Notes: generated from the sequence alone by a model not told the origin. Counted from the first letter of the stretch, positions 43,498-52,214 are shown. The stretch: DNA of 64,000 nt from Lentzea tibetensis (GCF_007845675.1 NZ_VOBR01000007.1:1-64000), one strand, 5' to 3'. Program-made: numbers and translations.

Positions 43498-44285
43498 CCG
43501 GGGAGCGGAGGGGCCAGCCGTGCCCCAACGAGGAGCTCGCGGTCGGCTGGGCGATGCACGCGCTGGAGCCGAACGAGGAAGCAATCCTGCGCGACCACCT
43601 GCCCGGCTGCGCGCGATGCCAGCTGACCGTGCGCTCGACGCACGAGGTGATGGCCGTGATGGGCGGATCCGTCCGGCGCGAGGAGCCGCCGGCGCGTCTG
43701 CGGGCGCGACTGATGGACGCGATCGAGCACACCCCGCAGGAGCCGCAGAAGCCGAACCAGCCCAGGCACGCCCTGCCGGACGCCTCACCGATCCCGCTGC
43801 GCCCCCGGCGCAGCAAGGCCCGCGTCCTGCTAGCGGCCGCGGCGGTCCTGCTCGTGGTGGCGATGGGCGGCGCGGCGGCGGTCAAGCTGAACCAGCTGTC
43901 CGGCGAGGTGTCCGCGGTGAAGCTGCAGAACGAGCAGATGAACCGAGCACTGGCGCTCAGCGTCGACCCGAAGGCCAGCCACGTACCGCTGAAGTCGACG
44001 ACGACGGGCGAGGAGATCGGCACACTCGTGTCGACCGCCACCGACGCCGCCTTCGTGCCGGAACGCCTGTCGCCCAACGACAACGGCCACATCTACGTGG
44101 TCTGGGGGACCAGCACGCCGTCACCGGTGCCACTGGCCACCTTCGACCTCCAGTCCGGAGCCCCCAACCTGCTCACGTGGTCGGCCGACGCCCACAAGCA
44201 CAAGCAGTTCGCGGTCTCCATCGAACCCGGACGTGTCGCACCTGCCGAACCCACCACCATCGTCGCCAACGGGCAGGTAGCGTAA
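43494..44285 (+). CDS. RskA-like membrane anti-sigma factor
   Basis: The 263-residue protein has an N-terminal anti-sigma/zinc-finger-like domain (CPNEELAVGWAMHALEPNEEAILRDHLPGCARC), a membrane helix at about residues 115-135 (ARVLLAAAAVLLVVAMGGAAAV), and a C-terminal extracytoplasmic RskA domain (HIYVVWGTSTPSPVPLATFDL). It would hold the sigma factor encoded just upstream until regulated proteolysis. The GTG at 43494 has AGGAG eight bases upstream and overlaps the sigma stop. Confidence 0.92.
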   Translation: MTGERRGQPCPNEELAVGWAMHALEPNEEAILRDHLPGCARCQLTVRSTHEVMAVMGGSVRREEPPARLRARLMDAIEHTPQEPQKPNQPRHALPDASPIPLRPRRSKARVLLAAAAVLLVVAMGGAAAVKLNQLSGEVSAVKLQNEQMNRALALSVDPKASHVPLKSTTTGEEIGTLVSTATDAAFVPERLSPNDNGHIYVVWGTSTPSPVPLATFDLQSGAPNLLTWSADAHKHKQFAVSIEPGRVAPAEPTTIVANGQVA

Positions 44286-44289
44286 ACAC

Positions 44290-44715
44290 GTGGTCCAACA
44301 GGATGAGACGAAGAAGCACCACCACGGCCCCCGCCACTGGTTCCGCCGCACCCCCGCGCTGAACCTGGCCTACCGCATCGGCGTCGGCGTGGTCGGCGGC
44401 CTCGTCCTGGTCGCGGGCATCCTGATGATCCCGTACCCCGGCCCCGGCTGGCTGGTCGTGTTCTTCGGCCTCGCCATCCTCGCGACCGAGTTCGAGTGGG
44501 CCGGCCGCGTGCTCAAGTTCGCCAAGCGCTACTACGACGCCTGGGTCGAGTGGCTCAAGCGCCAGCCCGGCTGGGTCAAGGGCCTGGTGATGGCAGGCGT
44601 CTGCGCCATCGTGCTCGCAACTTGCTACTTGCTCGGCGTGTTCTCCCTGGTTGGCGGATGGTTCGGGGTGCACGAACCCTGGTTGGAGAGCCCGATTTTT
44701 GGGTCTCGCGGGTGA
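44290..44715 (+). CDS. PGPGW-motif (TIGR02611-type) membrane protein
   Basis: This 141-residue protein has hydrophobic helices around IGVGVVGGLVLVAGILMI and GLVMAGVCAIVLATCYLLGVFSLVGGW, and the diagnostic YPGPGWLVVFFGLAILATEFEWAGRVL between them. Such proteins are conserved in actinobacteria with unknown function. The GTG start is four bases after the anti-sigma stop, so it is likely co-transcribed with the sigma operon. It is the last chromosomal gene before the tRNA integration site. Confidence 0.85.
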   Translation: MVQQDETKKHHHGPRHWFRRTPALNLAYRIGVGVVGGLVLVAGILMIPYPGPGWLVVFFGLAILATEFEWAGRVLKFAKRYYDAWVEWLKRQPGWVKGLVMAGVCAIVLATCYLLGVFSLVGGWFGVHEPWLESPIFGSRG

Positions 44716-44767
44716 TGTTGTAAGCTATGGCCACACCGCGAGAGCGGGGCTAGCAACAACTCAACAA

Positions 44768-44839
44768 GGGCGTTTAGCTCAGCGGGAGAGCGCTTCGTTC
44801 ACACCGAAGAGGTCACTGGTTCGATCCCAGTATCGCCCA
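44768..44839 (+). tRNA. tRNA-Val (CAC), element integration site
   Basis: The sequence starts GGGCGTTTAGCTCAG and ends CAGTATCGCCCA, with anticodon loop TTCACAC (CAC). The acceptor stem has a T-T mismatch at 6-67; the other pairs are good. The 3' half (about 44812-44839) is the probable attachment core of the adjacent integrase. A strong terminator follows. Confidence 0.93.
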
Positions 44840-44845
44840 TTTCAG

Positions 44846-44892
44846 CCGAAAGGCCCCCTCATCTGCACAGATGAGGGGGCCTTTCGGTTTTT
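44846..44892 (+). terminator. Rho-independent terminator after tRNA-Val
   Basis: A 20-bp perfect stem (44846-44865 with 44868-44887) is followed by TTTTT (44888-44892). It separates the tRNA transcript from the convergent integrase gene. Confidence 0.95.
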
Positions 44893-44962
44893 CGCGCACG
44901 CCAAGGAGTTCGGAAACCGGCCTTCGGTAGCCGAAACGGTAGCCAAACAGGGATTTAGCCGC

Positions 44963-46306
44963 TCAGTCGTCCTCCTCTTTCAGGACCGGTAGGAATAGAC
45001 CACCGATGGCCTCCGCCGCGTCGGCATCGATGTCGGGGATGTCTTCGGTGTAGGTGTCGAGGGTGAACGCCACCTTGGCGTGTCCGAGCCGACTGCTCAC
45101 GATCTTCGGGTGTGTGCCGGACCGCAGCGCGATCGTGGCGTAGGTGTGCCGCACGTCGTGCAGCCGGATCCGCGGCAGACCGGCGCGGTCCACGATGCGG
45201 TTGAAGTGCTCGGTGATCGTGTCCGGGTAGATCGGGGTGCCGTCCTCCCAGCAGAACATCAGCCCGTGGTCCTGGTAGGTGCTGCCCCAGAGCCGTTTCT
45301 CCTCCTCGATCATCGCGACGTGGATCCGGACCACCGCCACGGTGAACGCGTCCAGCGCCATCGAACGGCGGCTCTTCTGGCTCTTGCCGCTGCCCGCCTG
45401 CACCTTGCCGCCCGCGACCACGCGCGTCGCGTTCATCCGGACTCTCGCCTCCTCAGGAGCGAACCTGTCCAGCGGCAGACCGCACAGCTCGGAGCGGCGC
45501 ATGCCGGTGGCGGCCTCCAGCACCCACATCGCGAACAGTCGCTCTCCACGCGCCTCCTCCAGGAACCGCCGCAGCTGCGCCGGCGTCCAGGTCTTGTGCG
45601 GCCGACGCGGCACGGATGGCGCTTTGACACCGGTGACCGGGTTCCTGCCGATGTACTGCCAGACAACCGCGGTCGTCATGGCCGAACTCAGCATGATGTG
45701 CACGCTCTGCACCGTCTTCGGAGACAACCCGGCTTCCGGCGGACTCGGCACCCTGCCGACCTCGTACCGTCGAAACGCCTTGCGCGCCGCCGCGTACGAG
45801 ACGCCTACCTTGTCGGCGACCTCACGAGGCCGGATCTCCCGCTTGCTCAGCTGAGCGTCTTCCCAGAGTTGGAACATCTCCCAGTTCGTGTCGCGCTTGC
45901 GCCTCCCCGCCGTCAACAGGTGCTGATACAGCGCCACGATCACGGACGGCACGATCTCCTGCATCGACCGCTTCCCGATCCACGGCAGCACGTACGCCTT
46001 GGCGAGCTGCTCGTAGTTCGCCGCGGTCGTGGGCTCCGTCGTCGTGTGCGCGTACGGGATCCACCTTTCGAAGAAGTCGGAGACCTTGGCCCTGGACGGC
46101 TTGACGTAGGTCTCGGTCTTGATGGCGTTCTGCGCTTCCGCCATCGCGTCCCACGCGTCGTCTTCGGTTTCGAAGCCGCTCTTGGTGATCCGCTGACGAT
46201 CACCGGTCAACGGGTGCGGCGGGCCATCGAACGCATACGCCCACTTGTTGCCACGCTTGAAGACAGTGCCCGGTATCTGACCCCGGTTGGGCTTTCGCTT
46301 GGTCAT
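44963..46306 (-). CDS. int: Tyrosine site-specific integrase
   Basis: This 447-residue phage-type integrase has an N-terminal arm-binding domain (GNKWAYAFDGPPHPLTGDRQRITKSGFETEDDAW), a SAM-like core-binding domain and the catalytic domain. The catalytic set is complete: Arg in ATGMRRSEL (270), HxxR in HDVRHTYA (383/386), His in LGHAK (409), Tyr in LDTYTED (419). An extra segment at about residues 134-190, with a helix-turn-helix-like REVADKVGVSYAAARKAFRRYE, is inserted in the core-binding region. Its 3' end faces the tRNA. It overlaps xis by four bases. Confidence 0.95.
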   Translation of the reverse strand: MTKRKPNRGQIPGTVFKRGNKWAYAFDGPPHPLTGDRQRITKSGFETEDDAWDAMAEAQNAIKTETYVKPSRAKVSDFFERWIPYAHTTTEPTTAANYEQLAKAYVLPWIGKRSMQEIVPSVIVALYQHLLTAGRRKRDTNWEMFQLWEDAQLSKREIRPREVADKVGVSYAAARKAFRRYEVGRVPSPPEAGLSPKTVQSVHIMLSSAMTTAVVWQYIGRNPVTGVKAPSVPRRPHKTWTPAQLRRFLEEARGERLFAMWVLEAATGMRRSELCGLPLDRFAPEEARVRMNATRVVAGGKVQAGSGKSQKSRRSMALDAFTVAVVRIHVAMIEEEKRLWGSTYQDHGLMFCWEDGTPIYPDTITEHFNRIVDRAGLPRIRLHDVRHTYATIALRSGTHPKIVSSRLGHAKVAFTLDTYTEDIPDIDADAAEAIGGLFLPVLKEEDD

Positions 46307-46503
46307 GCCGCGTCCGCAGCGAGCTGCTCGTCGGACGCGAGGAACTCCTCAAGCCGAGCACGGACGACGTACACACGTCGGCCGAACCGCCGAACACCCG
46401 GCAACTGGTTTGCGTCTGCGTAGCGGTAGGCGGACGCGCGGCTGATGCCGAGGAGTTCGGCGGCCGCAGGGACGGAGATGAGGGCAGGCTGCTGGTCGGA
46501 CAC
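46303..46503 (-). CDS. xis: Excisionase (MerR/HTH_17-type)
   Basis: This 66-residue protein is a single winged HTH: LISVPAAAELLGISRASAYRYADANQLPGVRRFGRRVYVVRARLEEFL, the AlpA/HTH_17 excisionase form. The ATG at 46503 and the ATGA overlap with int make the pair a translationally coupled unit. Its start is 33 bp from the first iteron cluster, which may be its promoter or binding region. Confidence 0.92.
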   Translation of the reverse strand: MSDQQPALISVPAAAELLGISRASAYRYADANQLPGVRRFGRRVYVVRARLEEFLASDEQLAADAA

Positions 46504-46535
46504 GGATGCTCCTCGGAGTCGACGCCGCTGGGCTG

Positions 46536-46860
46536 CCGCAGAAACCGCAGAATCCGCAGAATTGGCGGTAGTTGTGGGTTTGTGCAGCTCAGTGGCGGTG
46601 TCGGTGATCTTGGCTCGCTTGCCGCAGAATTCCGCAGAATTGCCGCAGAATTCAGGGCGGTCGCGGCGGCGGCCCGCGTGCGCGGAGCACCTGGCGGCTG
46701 CGCGTGGCGCCGGGGCCGCTCGCCTCTCCCCGCAGCTGGGTATTTGTGCGGCAGTTCTGCGGAGTTCTGCGGCAGACGGCCCGTGATCGGCCGCAGCACT
46801 GCTGACCAGCGCAGATCCACCCCTTGAAGGATTTCTGCGGATTCTGCGGTTTCTGCGGCA
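46536..46860. repeat. Iteron-like array: 11 copies of CCGCAGAA in four clusters
   Basis: Non-coding 46504-46863 holds four clusters. A is at 46536-46563 (three CCGCAGAAN units, 9-bp period). B is at 46622-46653 (three CCGCAGAATT units, 10-11 bp period). C is at 46754-46774 (two inverted TTCTGCGG units). D is at 46832-46860 (three inverted TTCTGCGG units, 9-bp period). A and B face C and D. Candidate roles are the replication origin of the element, or the site that controls xis-int. The 9-bp period without a 10.5-bp helical phase is unusual. Confidence 0.8.
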
Positions 46861-46863
46861 GGG

Positions 46864-48429
46864 TCATCGCGCGGGCTGCCGGTGCGCCGGGTGCACGAAG
46901 TAGGTGGGGCTGGGCTTGCGGCCTCGTCCACTGCGTTCGGCTTCGGGTGCGCGCTGGATGTGGAAGTGCTGTTCGAGCAGATCGAGCGCGGGCAGCAGGT
47001 CGGCGACCTTGCGGAACCGTGCCCTGGTGATCGAGGTGAACAGCTCGCGGACGGTGAAGCTGATCGGTCCCTGCCGCTCGATCCACGCGAGCACCGCACG
47101 GGCGTCGTCGGTGGCCTCGTCGCTGCCCATGTAGTCGAACGCACCGAGTGCGTGCGCGAGGTAGTAGGAGCCGAGAGCGCGGGCGCGGCTGAACGTCTCG
47201 CTGGTGATCTCGGTGGACCACTTGTCGGCGGGACGGTCGGCGAGGTGCAGCAGCCCGGCGAGACGGGCGACGGTCCCGGCGTACTTGGCGGCCCAGTCGG
47301 TGATGTGGTGCAGGGTGCCGCCGCGCGCGAGCTGAGGTTCGAGTTCGGTCTGCAACGCGAACATGTCCTCGTCGGCATCGTGGCTGAAGTCGACGGTGGT
47401 CAGGTCGCGCGGTGCCAGGTGCAGCACCAGTTGCGCGAGCCGTGTGCGGTAGGTGGTGCTGATGTGGTCAGGGACTTCGGGTACGCGGATCTCGCGGTGT
47501 CCGACCGTGCTGACCGGCAGCGAGTAGAGGAAGCGTCCGAGCAAACCGCGTTCCTTGGCTGCCTTGATCTGTCCGAGGTCGCGGATGATCTGCGGCTGTA
47601 CGACGAGGCCCAGGGTGAGGTAGGCGTGTTCGATGAAGTCGGAGTCGCGGCCCTGGCGGTCGACCTCGAGGTATTCGCCGGCGTGGCCGCGCAGGAACAC
47701 CTCGTAGTTCGGGGTTCCTGAGTAGCGCCCGGCGATGTTGGCGACGATGCCGCCCTCGGGTGCGAGCACGGCCAGGCGTCCGCCCTGTTCGGACATGATG
47801 GTGGCGGCCTTCTCCGCGGTGATGTCGTCCACGACCAGGCGGGGCTTGGCTGGGATCACGATCTCTTGTGCGCGCAGCGCCGCGTCACTGGCCAGGCCGA
47901 TGGACACGACGTCGGCGCTACTGGCGGATTTCTCCAACTTCTCCGCTTCGCGTTCGGCGACGACCTTCTGGATGCGGGTTTCCTCGATCTGCGGCAGCGC
48001 GAGTTCGACGAGTTCAGCCTGAGCCTCGCGGATGGGTCCAGCCATGGCAGCGAACACGTCGGACTTGCGCGATCCCGGCGGCAGCGCCACAGCCAGGAAC
48101 AGGTTGACCGGCTGGGTCCAACCCGGCCGGATACGCACGCTGATGCGCCCGGCCGCGGCCGTCGACAACGCGGACAGCGCGACACACCCGGCGAGGTCCG
48201 CCGGTGTCTGGGTGAACTCGGTGACGGCGCTGACCATGTCGGCCGCCCAGCCGGGCAGGACGTCGACCGGGAACGTGGGCAGCGCCCGCTGTGCAGCCGA
48301 GAGCGGAACCGGCTGCTCCCAACCGTCTCCGGTCTGGTTGGCGCCTCCGGACTGGCCAGGTTCGTCCGGCACAGCACGCAGAACGCGCGCAGCACCAGTC
48401 TCGGGCAGGTGCTTGTTCGTCGCGTTCAT
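46864..48429 (-). CDS. DUF3987 (YfjI-type) replication-associated protein
   Basis: This 521-residue DUF3987 protein is commonly found beside primase-polymerases on plasmids and AICEs, and probably has a helicase/primase-accessory role. Recognisable blocks are FPVDVLPGWAADMVSAVTEFTQTPADLAGCVALSALSTAAAGRISVRI, LFLAVALPPGSRKSDVFAAMAGPI, a P-loop-like segment, APEGGIVANIAGRYSG and GLLGRFLYSLPVS. The C-terminal part has winged-helix character (IERQGPISFTVRELF). It starts 103 bp after the primase gene. Its 3' end abuts iteron cluster D. Confidence 0.85.
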   Translation of the reverse strand: MNATNKHLPETGAARVLRAVPDEPGQSGGANQTGDGWEQPVPLSAAQRALPTFPVDVLPGWAADMVSAVTEFTQTPADLAGCVALSALSTAAAGRISVRIRPGWTQPVNLFLAVALPPGSRKSDVFAAMAGPIREAQAELVELALPQIEETRIQKVVAEREAEKLEKSASSADVVSIGLASDAALRAQEIVIPAKPRLVVDDITAEKAATIMSEQGGRLAVLAPEGGIVANIAGRYSGTPNYEVFLRGHAGEYLEVDRQGRDSDFIEHAYLTLGLVVQPQIIRDLGQIKAAKERGLLGRFLYSLPVSTVGHREIRVPEVPDHISTTYRTRLAQLVLHLAPRDLTTVDFSHDADEDMFALQTELEPQLARGGTLHHITDWAAKYAGTVARLAGLLHLADRPADKWSTEITSETFSRARALGSYYLAHALGAFDYMGSDEATDDARAVLAWIERQGPISFTVRELFTSITRARFRKVADLLPALDLLEQHFHIQRAPEAERSGRGRKPSPTYFVHPAHRQPAR

Positions 48430-48532
48430 GGAGGTGCCTCCAACCGTGGTGTCTGGAGTGGACGGTGAGGGGTGCCCGTGCCGCGCATCGCGGTGTGCGG
48501 CACCGGCCGTGTGTTAGTAGTGGTGACGAGAG

Positions 48533-49429
48533 CTAGGCGGCGTCGCGGTGCAGGCGGCGGGGGCGCGTGGCTCCGAGCTTGATTCCGGACTGGACGGTGG
48601 CCGTGATCTGGCGGGGCGTGCAGTCGCAGTCGCCGGTGACCATGTGCGCGGCGGATTGCTGCAACATGTGGGCAGCGTCGGCGTGGCCCAGCTCGTTACC
48701 CCCGACCAGTTGTCCAAGGCTGAGCGCGGCCTGGAACAGGGTCTTGTTGTGGCGGCTCCGCTGGGCGGCTGCGACCTTGGCGCACTCGCCGGTCACGATC
48801 GCGTCCAGGTACGCGGACCGTTGCGCAAGGGCGTTCTGGCCGGGCGCTGAGGCGGCCGTGGACGGCTTGGCGGCGGGTGGCTGGACCAGCCAGATGGGTA
48901 GTTCGGCAGGCGGGCGGTCGTCGGTGACCTCGTAGCGGCCAGCGGCGGTGATCGATGGTGGAGCGACGACGTAGCCGCCGTGTGCGCGGGTGTCGATGAG
49001 CCAGCCCAGCGTGCCCGCCGTGTTGCGCAACGGGTGGCCGGCGGGTGCCCGGAAGTACAGGTGCGTGCCACCGGATGGGGTGTGCGCGGTCCAGGTGGCA
49101 GGGATCGTGGTGCCAGCCCGTTCGGCCAGCACCGCCAGGACGTCGAGCCCTGTTGCCACTCCGAGCATGTTGAAGCCGTCCGGTGCGACCTGGCCGGGCT
49201 TGGCGACGTCGCAGTCGACCACGACGAGGTGTGACGGCCCGGTCGCGATCGCGACGTTGTGGTGTGGGTAGCGGGTCCAGAAGTCGCGGATCACCGTGGG
49301 GTCGGTGGTGGCGCGGGACTCCCACTCGTCGACGGCGGGGCGTTTGGCGCCGGGGACGACGGGGAAGACGTGCCAGCCGCATGCGGCGGCGCGCAGGATC
49401 TCAGCGAGGCGGGCGGGTTCGGTGCTCAC
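48533..49429 (-). CDS. Bifunctional primase-polymerase (Prim-Pol)
   Basis: This 298-residue AEP-superfamily primase-polymerase is the probable replication initiator or primase of the element. The metal-binding pair is in LVVVDCDVAKPG (about residues 69-75). SGGTHLYFRAP and DTRAHGGYVVAPPS are the other catalytic blocks. A helical C-terminal region follows (CTPRQITATVQSGIKLG). The GTG at 49429 with AGGAAGGAA upstream is chosen. It is downstream of the small hypothetical gene and upstream of the DUF3987 gene, which is typical for prim-pol AICEs that lack RepSA. Confidence 0.9.
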   Translation of the reverse strand: MSTEPARLAEILRAAACGWHVFPVVPGAKRPAVDEWESRATTDPTVIRDFWTRYPHHNVAIATGPSHLVVVDCDVAKPGQVAPDGFNMLGVATGLDVLAVLAERAGTTIPATWTAHTPSGGTHLYFRAPAGHPLRNTAGTLGWLIDTRAHGGYVVAPPSITAAGRYEVTDDRPPAELPIWLVQPPAAKPSTAASAPGQNALAQRSAYLDAIVTGECAKVAAAQRSRHNKTLFQAALSLGQLVGGNELGHADAAHMLQQSAAHMVTGDCDCTPRQITATVQSGIKLGATRPRRLHRDAA

Positions 49430-49526
49430 ATCGGTTCCTTCCTGGGGGCTTGAGTTGGTGCCGTGGCGGGGCGAGGTGGTGGGCTGCACTCGCCCCGCCA
49501 CGGGGTCCGGGTGGTGCTGGTGAGGG

Positions 49527-49748
49527 TCAGCTGTCGAGTTCACCGGCGGGCGGCAGGCGATCGGTGCGCGCGGCGGTGGCGCGCACGACACGGGCGGTGT
49601 GTGCGGCCACGGTGAGGTACACGCGACCGAGCACGGAGTCCCCGCGGTTGGGGTAGAAGCGGCTGGCCTCGTGCACGTCGAACACTTCGCGCAGCGCGGC
49701 CACGGCGGCGGTGGTCTCGTCGCGGGTGCCCTCGACACGGATCTTCAT
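49527..49748 (-). CDS. Small hypothetical protein
   Basis: This 73-residue basic protein (MKIRVEGTRDETTAAVAALREVFDVHEASRFYPNRGDSVLGRVYLTV...) has a beta-alpha-beta look. It resembles small AICE-encoded proteins of unknown function. The ATG at 49748 has GAAGGGA upstream. It sits between the methyltransferase and the primase genes and is presumably co-transcribed. I cannot name a family. Confidence 0.65.
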   Translation of the reverse strand: MKIRVEGTRDETTAAVAALREVFDVHEASRFYPNRGDSVLGRVYLTVAAHTARVVRATAARTDRLPPAGELDS

Positions 49749-49774
49749 GGGATTCCCTTCCGGTGCGGTGATGG

Positions 49775-51352
49775 TCAGGCCAGGATCTGGGCGAGGCGTC
49801 CGGCGAGCCATTGGGCGACGTTGGCGGACACGGCGTTTCCGGCCTGCATGGTCTGTTGGGCGACGTTGCCGGTGACGTGGTAGTCGTCGGGGAACCGTTG
49901 GGCGCGGAGCTGTTCGCGGGGGCGCAGCATGCGGTAGCGGCAGTCGGCGACGTCGATGGCGGTGCGCGGCACGCCGTGCTGTTCGCGGGTGGCCACCGTG
50001 GACAGCGGCTGGTCGGTGCCGTGCGGTTTCGCGTCTTTGCGGTAGGGGATGACCAGGGCGTGGTGGTCGCGGGTGGTGACCGCGCCGAACGGCTCGCCGA
50101 TAGGTTTGGCGGCGTGGCGGGGTTCGAGGTTGCCGCCGTAGTTCTTGACGTAGAAGGCGTTCTCCGCGCCGGGCGGCACGGTGAGCCCGTGGTGGTTACC
50201 TCCGGCGGACACGGTGGTCAGCGGGGCGTCCACGCCGGTGGCGGTGGCGTGGTTGCGCAGCACGGTGAGGAACGGCGAGCACACCAGGGCGTCGTTCTCC
50301 CTCGTGGTGCGCGCGGGCATCGGCACACGCAGGCTGGTCGCGTCGCTGCGCCAGGTACCGCCTGAGGGCACCAGGTAGCCGGGCGTGGCCAGGCCGTCCC
50401 CGATCTTCACGGTGCGGGTGTGCAGCGGCGCGGTGCGCGCGGGGTAGGCGCGGCCGTCGTCTCCGCCGTGCGTGACGGTGACCATGGTCGGTTCGCCGAA
50501 CATGGCCAGCCCGGCCTCGATGCGGCGCATGGTGGATGCCGCGAGCGGGCGGGCGCGGTCGCCGATGCGTCCTCCGAGGTCGGTCCAGTCGATCGCGGCG
50601 GCGGCCGGGAGGACGTAGGGCTCCACCAGGGCGTGGCGGCACGCGGCGTTGGGGCAGCGGTAGTCGTACTGCTGGCGGTACTTCCCGATCGGCCGGGGCC
50701 GTTGCTTGCGCCACGACTGCACTGCCCGCACCTGCTCGGCGCACGCCGCGCACCAGGAGAGCGGGCGCGGCGTGACGTCGGGCAGCGGGATGCCCTCACG
50801 GGTGAAGCTCATGAAGAGCCGGTCACGCCACTGGGGAGCGTGCGGGTTGGTCTCGTCGCCGATGTGCGCGGAGCTGACGCTGGTGAACTGGACGTTGTAG
50901 CCCAGCAGCTTCATGCCGCCGATCCACCAGTCGAACAGCTCCCAGTCGGTGGCGACGTCGACCACGTTCTCCACCAGCACGGCGCGGTAGCGGTGCACCT
51001 CGGTGGCGCGGATGACGTCCATGAAGGTGGCGCGGGTGCGCTCGAACCCGGCCTGCCGCACAGGGCCTTGCTCGAGGAGATCGAGCTGGGCGCGCTGGCG
51101 TTTGCGCCCGCCGGCTGGGCTGATCTCGGTGCAGATCGGCGAGGCCCACAGCACGTCGGTGCGCGGCAGGCGCCGCATGTCGTAGTTCGAGACGTCCGCG
51201 CACAGGTGCTCCGCGGCGGGGAAGTTCGCGGCGTGCGTCTCGATCGCCCGGTCCCAGTGGTTCGCGGCCAGCTTGAGCTCGAACCCCGCGGCGGCCAGGC
51301 CGATCGAGGAACCGCCGGCGCCGCAGAAGATGTCGGTGAACGTGAGGGACAT
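49775..51352 (-). CDS. dcm: DNA (cytosine-5) methyltransferase
   Basis: This 525-residue C5-cytosine methylase has SAM motif I FTDIFCGAGGSSIGLAAAGF, the catalytic Cys in WASPICTEISPAGG (motif IV), and ENV (motif VI, VLVENVVDV). It also has QRFPDDY (motif IX region) and QAGNAVS (motif X). An insertion with CxxC pairs (CAACAEQ, CPNAACRH) looks like a zinc module. It has no partner endonuclease nearby, so it is an orphan methylase that probably protects the element from host restriction. It begins at the TGA of the upstream gene (TGATG). Confidence 0.9.
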   Translation of the reverse strand: MSLTFTDIFCGAGGSSIGLAAAGFELKLAANHWDRAIETHAANFPAAEHLCADVSNYDMRRLPRTDVLWASPICTEISPAGGRKRQRAQLDLLEQGPVRQAGFERTRATFMDVIRATEVHRYRAVLVENVVDVATDWELFDWWIGGMKLLGYNVQFTSVSSAHIGDETNPHAPQWRDRLFMSFTREGIPLPDVTPRPLSWCAACAEQVRAVQSWRKQRPRPIGKYRQQYDYRCPNAACRHALVEPYVLPAAAAIDWTDLGGRIGDRARPLAASTMRRIEAGLAMFGEPTMVTVTHGGDDGRAYPARTAPLHTRTVKIGDGLATPGYLVPSGGTWRSDATSLRVPMPARTTRENDALVCSPFLTVLRNHATATGVDAPLTTVSAGGNHHGLTVPPGAENAFYVKNYGGNLEPRHAAKPIGEPFGAVTTRDHHALVIPYRKDAKPHGTDQPLSTVATREQHGVPRTAIDVADCRYRMLRPREQLRAQRFPDDYHVTGNVAQQTMQAGNAVSANVAQWLAGRLAQILA

Positions 51353-51786
51353 CAGCAGGCCTCCGCGTACTCGTTGGCTTCGAAGCAGGTCCAGCAGCGC
51401 TTGTAGGAGGTGGGCACGCAGTAGCCGACGTCGCGTTGGCATTGCGGGCACCAGCGGCGGGCGGCCATCGCCTTGTCCAGCGCGAAGATCCGCGCGGCGT
51501 TGAGCGGCCGGACCGGCGCGGCGAGGTCCACGCGGAATAGGTCGGCCATTTCCTCGCGCCGGTAGGGCTTGCGGTGGCGGAACCACAGCAGCGCCTGCGC
51601 GCCCTGCCCGTTCGGGCGCAGCCCGATCATCCGCAGCTGGCGACGTGTGGCGAGACCAGGTGGGACGGCGCCGGGCTTCCCGCGCCAGGCAAACACGATC
51701 AGCCCGAACTCCCAGCCCCGGCAGAACGCCATCTGCCCGTTCCACGGCAGCACCACCTCGCAGATCGGCCGGGTGAGGCCGCTCAC
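51352..51786 (-). CDS. RRQRL-type zinc-binding protein
   Basis: This 144-residue protein contains TRRQLRMIGLRPNGQGAQALLWFRHRK (RRQ(R)L-type motif) and a C-terminal zinc-binding part with WCPQCQRDVGYCVPTSYKRCWTCFEAN (two CxxC pairs). This is the form often found on actinomycete integrative elements. It overlaps both neighbours (GTGA and TGATG), so it is in the same translational chain as the methylase. A DNA- or RNA-binding role is inferred from the zinc fingers. Confidence 0.8.
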   Translation of the reverse strand: MSGLTRPICEVVLPWNGQMAFCRGWEFGLIVFAWRGKPGAVPPGLATRRQLRMIGLRPNGQGAQALLWFRHRKPYRREEMADLFRVDLAAPVRPLNAARIFALDKAMAARRWCPQCQRDVGYCVPTSYKRCWTCFEANEYAEAC

Positions 51787-52214
51787 CAGTGGTCCCGGCC
51801 TTCGGCGAGTTCGGCAACGACGCGCTGCCGGACCTTGAGCTGCTCGATCAACCGCGTCAGCACGCCAGCAGCCCGATGGAATTGCTGGTCGCGAACGAGG
51901 TCGGCGACATGCTGCACGGCGTCGCCGGTGCGGTCGGCCCACTGGCGCCACGAACGCTTGGCCTTGTCGATGAGCTGCTGCAAGTGCTCGCGGTCCCACT
52001 CATCGCCAGCGGTCTCCTCGCCCTGCTCGGTGGGCGGGTGCAGCGTGGCGCCAGTCCATCCGCAGTCGCACTGGGCGACGTAGCCGACGAACTCGCGGGT
52101 CTCGTGCGTCCACGTGCCGGTGAGCTTGCCGCTGGGGAGCTTGCGGGCGGCGTAGCCCTCGTGGGAGTAGGAGTCGATCAGGTCCGCGTACGGTCCGCAG
52201 TAGACGATGCCCAT
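51783..52214 (-). CDS. Hypothetical element protein
   Basis: The 143-residue protein begins MGIVYCGPYADLIDSYSHEG and has a CDCGW pair at about residue 50. A long charged helical C-terminus follows (LQQLIDKAKRSWRQWADRTG...). The ATG at 52214 overlaps the TGA of the GGDEF gene. No family is recognised; related proteins occur on AICEs. Its C-terminal helices may be a coiled coil. Confidence 0.7.
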   Translation of the reverse strand: MGIVYCGPYADLIDSYSHEGYAARKLPSGKLTGTWTHETREFVGYVAQCDCGWTGATLHPPTEQGEETAGDEWDREHLQQLIDKAKRSWRQWADRTGDAVQHVADLVRDQQFHRAAGVLTRLIEQLKVRQRVVAELAEGRDHW

